Made by a program: the position numbers and the translations under genes. A stretch of 5,633 nucleotides of DNA from Bacteroidota bacterium (GTDB taxonomy: Bacteria > Bacteroidota > Bacteroidia > Bacteroidales > VadinHA17), in contig JAEYZD010000180.1 in the NCBI GenBank assembly GCA_023430725.1, positions 1 through 5,633 on the forward strand. The letters run 5' to 3'. The notes under the pieces were generated by a model that saw nothing but the letters and a program-made list of their open reading frames with translations, was not told the DNA's origin and made no database searches. The first letter of the stretch is position 1, and the number at the start of each line of letters is the position of its first letter. Shown here piece after piece: positions 4,601-5,633 of the stretch.

Positions 4601-5633
4601 ATGACAAGGATATTTCTGTCTGCATTCTTAATGATTCTGACCTGTTTCTCACTCCCGGCACAGGAGAAGAATTTCACTGCCGGGGGATTTGTCAGGGGTG
4701 GTGTATATTTCAGCACCGGCGATTATCAGCATGACATCAATGCCGCCTTCGGCGATGCTGCCCTTAACCTTACCGCAACAGACAACCTGAGCTTCAAGGG
4801 CTTCGGTGATCTTCGCGTACGGATGGGACAGCAATTCGGCGAGAACATCAGTACCTTTTCTGTTAGGGAAGCATGGGGCATGTACTACAACAGCTTCATG
4901 AGCATCTCTCTCGGGAAGAAGATTGTCAAGTGGGGAAAAACTGACTTCCATACCCCGCTGTCCAGATTCAACCCGGTTGATTACACTTTCCGTTCACCTG
5001 ATTCTGAGGACTCAGAAATTGGGAATCTTCTTGCAGAACTGACTTTCACCCCGGCTCCTTTCTTCAGGCTGTCAGTCGTGGCAACCCCCTTCTGGAACCC
5101 GTCAGTACTTCTGATCAAACCCATACAGTTGCCTCAGGATATGCAGGTGATACTTCCCGAGGGACTTTTACCCGGCAACGGATACTACTCCTGGGGTGCA
5201 AGGGGCGACTTCACATTCAGCAGATTTGATGCCGGTTTGCAGTATTATCACGGTCCTGATCTGATGCCTGGCCTGACACTTGTCAATGCTGATTACTCAA
5301 ATCCTTCACAGCCTGCGGTAACAGTAAAGGGTGTGCCATATATTGTAAGCAATGCCGGCTTTGACTTCGAGACAGCAGTATCTCCCTTTGTGCTGCGGGG
5401 AGCTGCAGCAATCACCTTACCTGCAGAAAAGAAAGCAGGCAGTGAGGAGGTTCCCTTCAGGCAGGTGGAGTGGGTCGCTGGCATCGACTGGGCCCCTGGT
5501 GCCTTAAGGATGACGGCCGAGTATTCAGGCAAAAAGGTGCTGGATTTCTACGAGGCACCGTATTCCCCGATACTTGCCACTGAACCTGATATGCAGCAGC
5601 TGATGGAACTCTTCAGCACACCCGGGTTCGACC
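4601..5633 (+). CDS. Outer-membrane beta-barrel (porin-like) protein, N-terminal part (3' end outside window)
   Basis: This reading frame is open for 344 codons to the window edge, so its stop is not visible. The start MTRIFLSAFLMILTCFSLPA is a signal peptide with probable cleavage before Gln21. The mature protein opens with GGFVRGGVYFSTG and continues in alternating-residue aromatic and hydrophobic strands separated by Gly/Asp/Asn turns, as expected for an outer-membrane barrel. The segment GKKIVKWGKTDFHTPLSRFN (105-124), followed by PVDY and a charged run, recalls the WG...NPxD motif of DUF1302-type barrels, but this is a resemblance from memory. An in-frame TAA at 4592-4594 excludes a longer N-terminus. 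Several minus-strand frames overlap this region, but none has signal-peptide or family features. Substrate is unknown. The upstream membrane AraC regulator is a plausible controller. Confidence 0.85.
   Translation, partial: MTRIFLSAFLMILTCFSLPAQEKNFTAGGFVRGGVYFSTGDYQHDINAAFGDAALNLTATDNLSFKGFGDLRVRMGQQFGENISTFSVREAWGMYYNSFMSISLGKKIVKWGKTDFHTPLSRFNPVDYTFRSPDSEDSEIGNLLAELTFTPAPFFRLSVVATPFWNPSVLLIKPIQLPQDMQVILPEGLLPGNGYYSWGARGDFTFSRFDAGLQYYHGPDLMPGLTLVNADYSNPSQPAVTVKGVPYIVSNAGFDFETAVSPFVLRGAAAITLPAEKKAGSEEVPFRQVEWVAGIDWAPGALRMTAEYSGKKVLDFYEAPYSPILATEPDMQQLMELFSTPGFD

Noticed and set aside
4440..4951. Minus-strand frames (4440-4661, 4498-4716, 4649-4951) over the regulator-barrel junction
   Set aside because: They overlap the signal peptide and first strands of the plus-strand barrel gene and the AraC C-terminus. 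None shows a plausible start context or family features.

Overview
The window looks like a chromosomal segment from a member of the Bacteroidota, probably Bacteroidales or a close relative. Three sites fit the Bacteroidota -7 promoter element TAnnTTTG exactly (upstream of sucD, fabG and a non-coding block). Shine-Dalgarno sequences are weak, secreted proteins have signal peptides cleaved before Gln, and there is a seven-helix membrane AraC regulator and a TGCCTAN-type heptamer repeat of the kind common between Bacteroidota genes. I see no phage, transposase, CRISPR or defence genes.

Layout. (1) 2-238 (+) is the 3' end of a voltage-gated-type K+ channel with a cytoplasmic zinc-ribbon tail. Nine bases later, 248-967 (+) encodes a small secreted protein of unknown function. 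(2) 968-1130 is a convergent terminator zone of stacked hairpins. (3) 1134-1600 is a minus-strand non-coding block. Reading in the direction of transcription, it has a strong promoter, a structured RNA of about 85 nt ending in a U-run, tRNA-Thr(CGT), a heptamer repeat, a broken tRNA-Gly copy carrying a palindromic insert, and tRNA-Gly(CCC) with its terminator. (4) 1626-3277 (-) holds sucD (succinyl-CoA synthetase alpha subunit) followed by fabG (3-oxoacyl-ACP reductase), each with its own -7 element. (5) 3364-4491 (+) encodes a membrane-anchored AraC-type regulator, and from 4601 (+) to the window edge runs the start of an outer-membrane beta-barrel protein.

How they fit together. sucD and fabG are core metabolism (TCA cycle and fatty-acid synthesis) and share little beyond orientation. 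sucC is not beside sucD in this window. The membrane AraC regulator may control the porin-like gene 109 bases downstream, but this rests only on position. The least ordinary part is the tRNA block. Its only recognisable promoter sits just downstream of the fabG stop, and a terminator-like structure lies between that promoter and tRNA-Thr. That arrangement suggests either a small RNA followed by read-through or a conditional leader. I did not find a clearly new multi-gene system.
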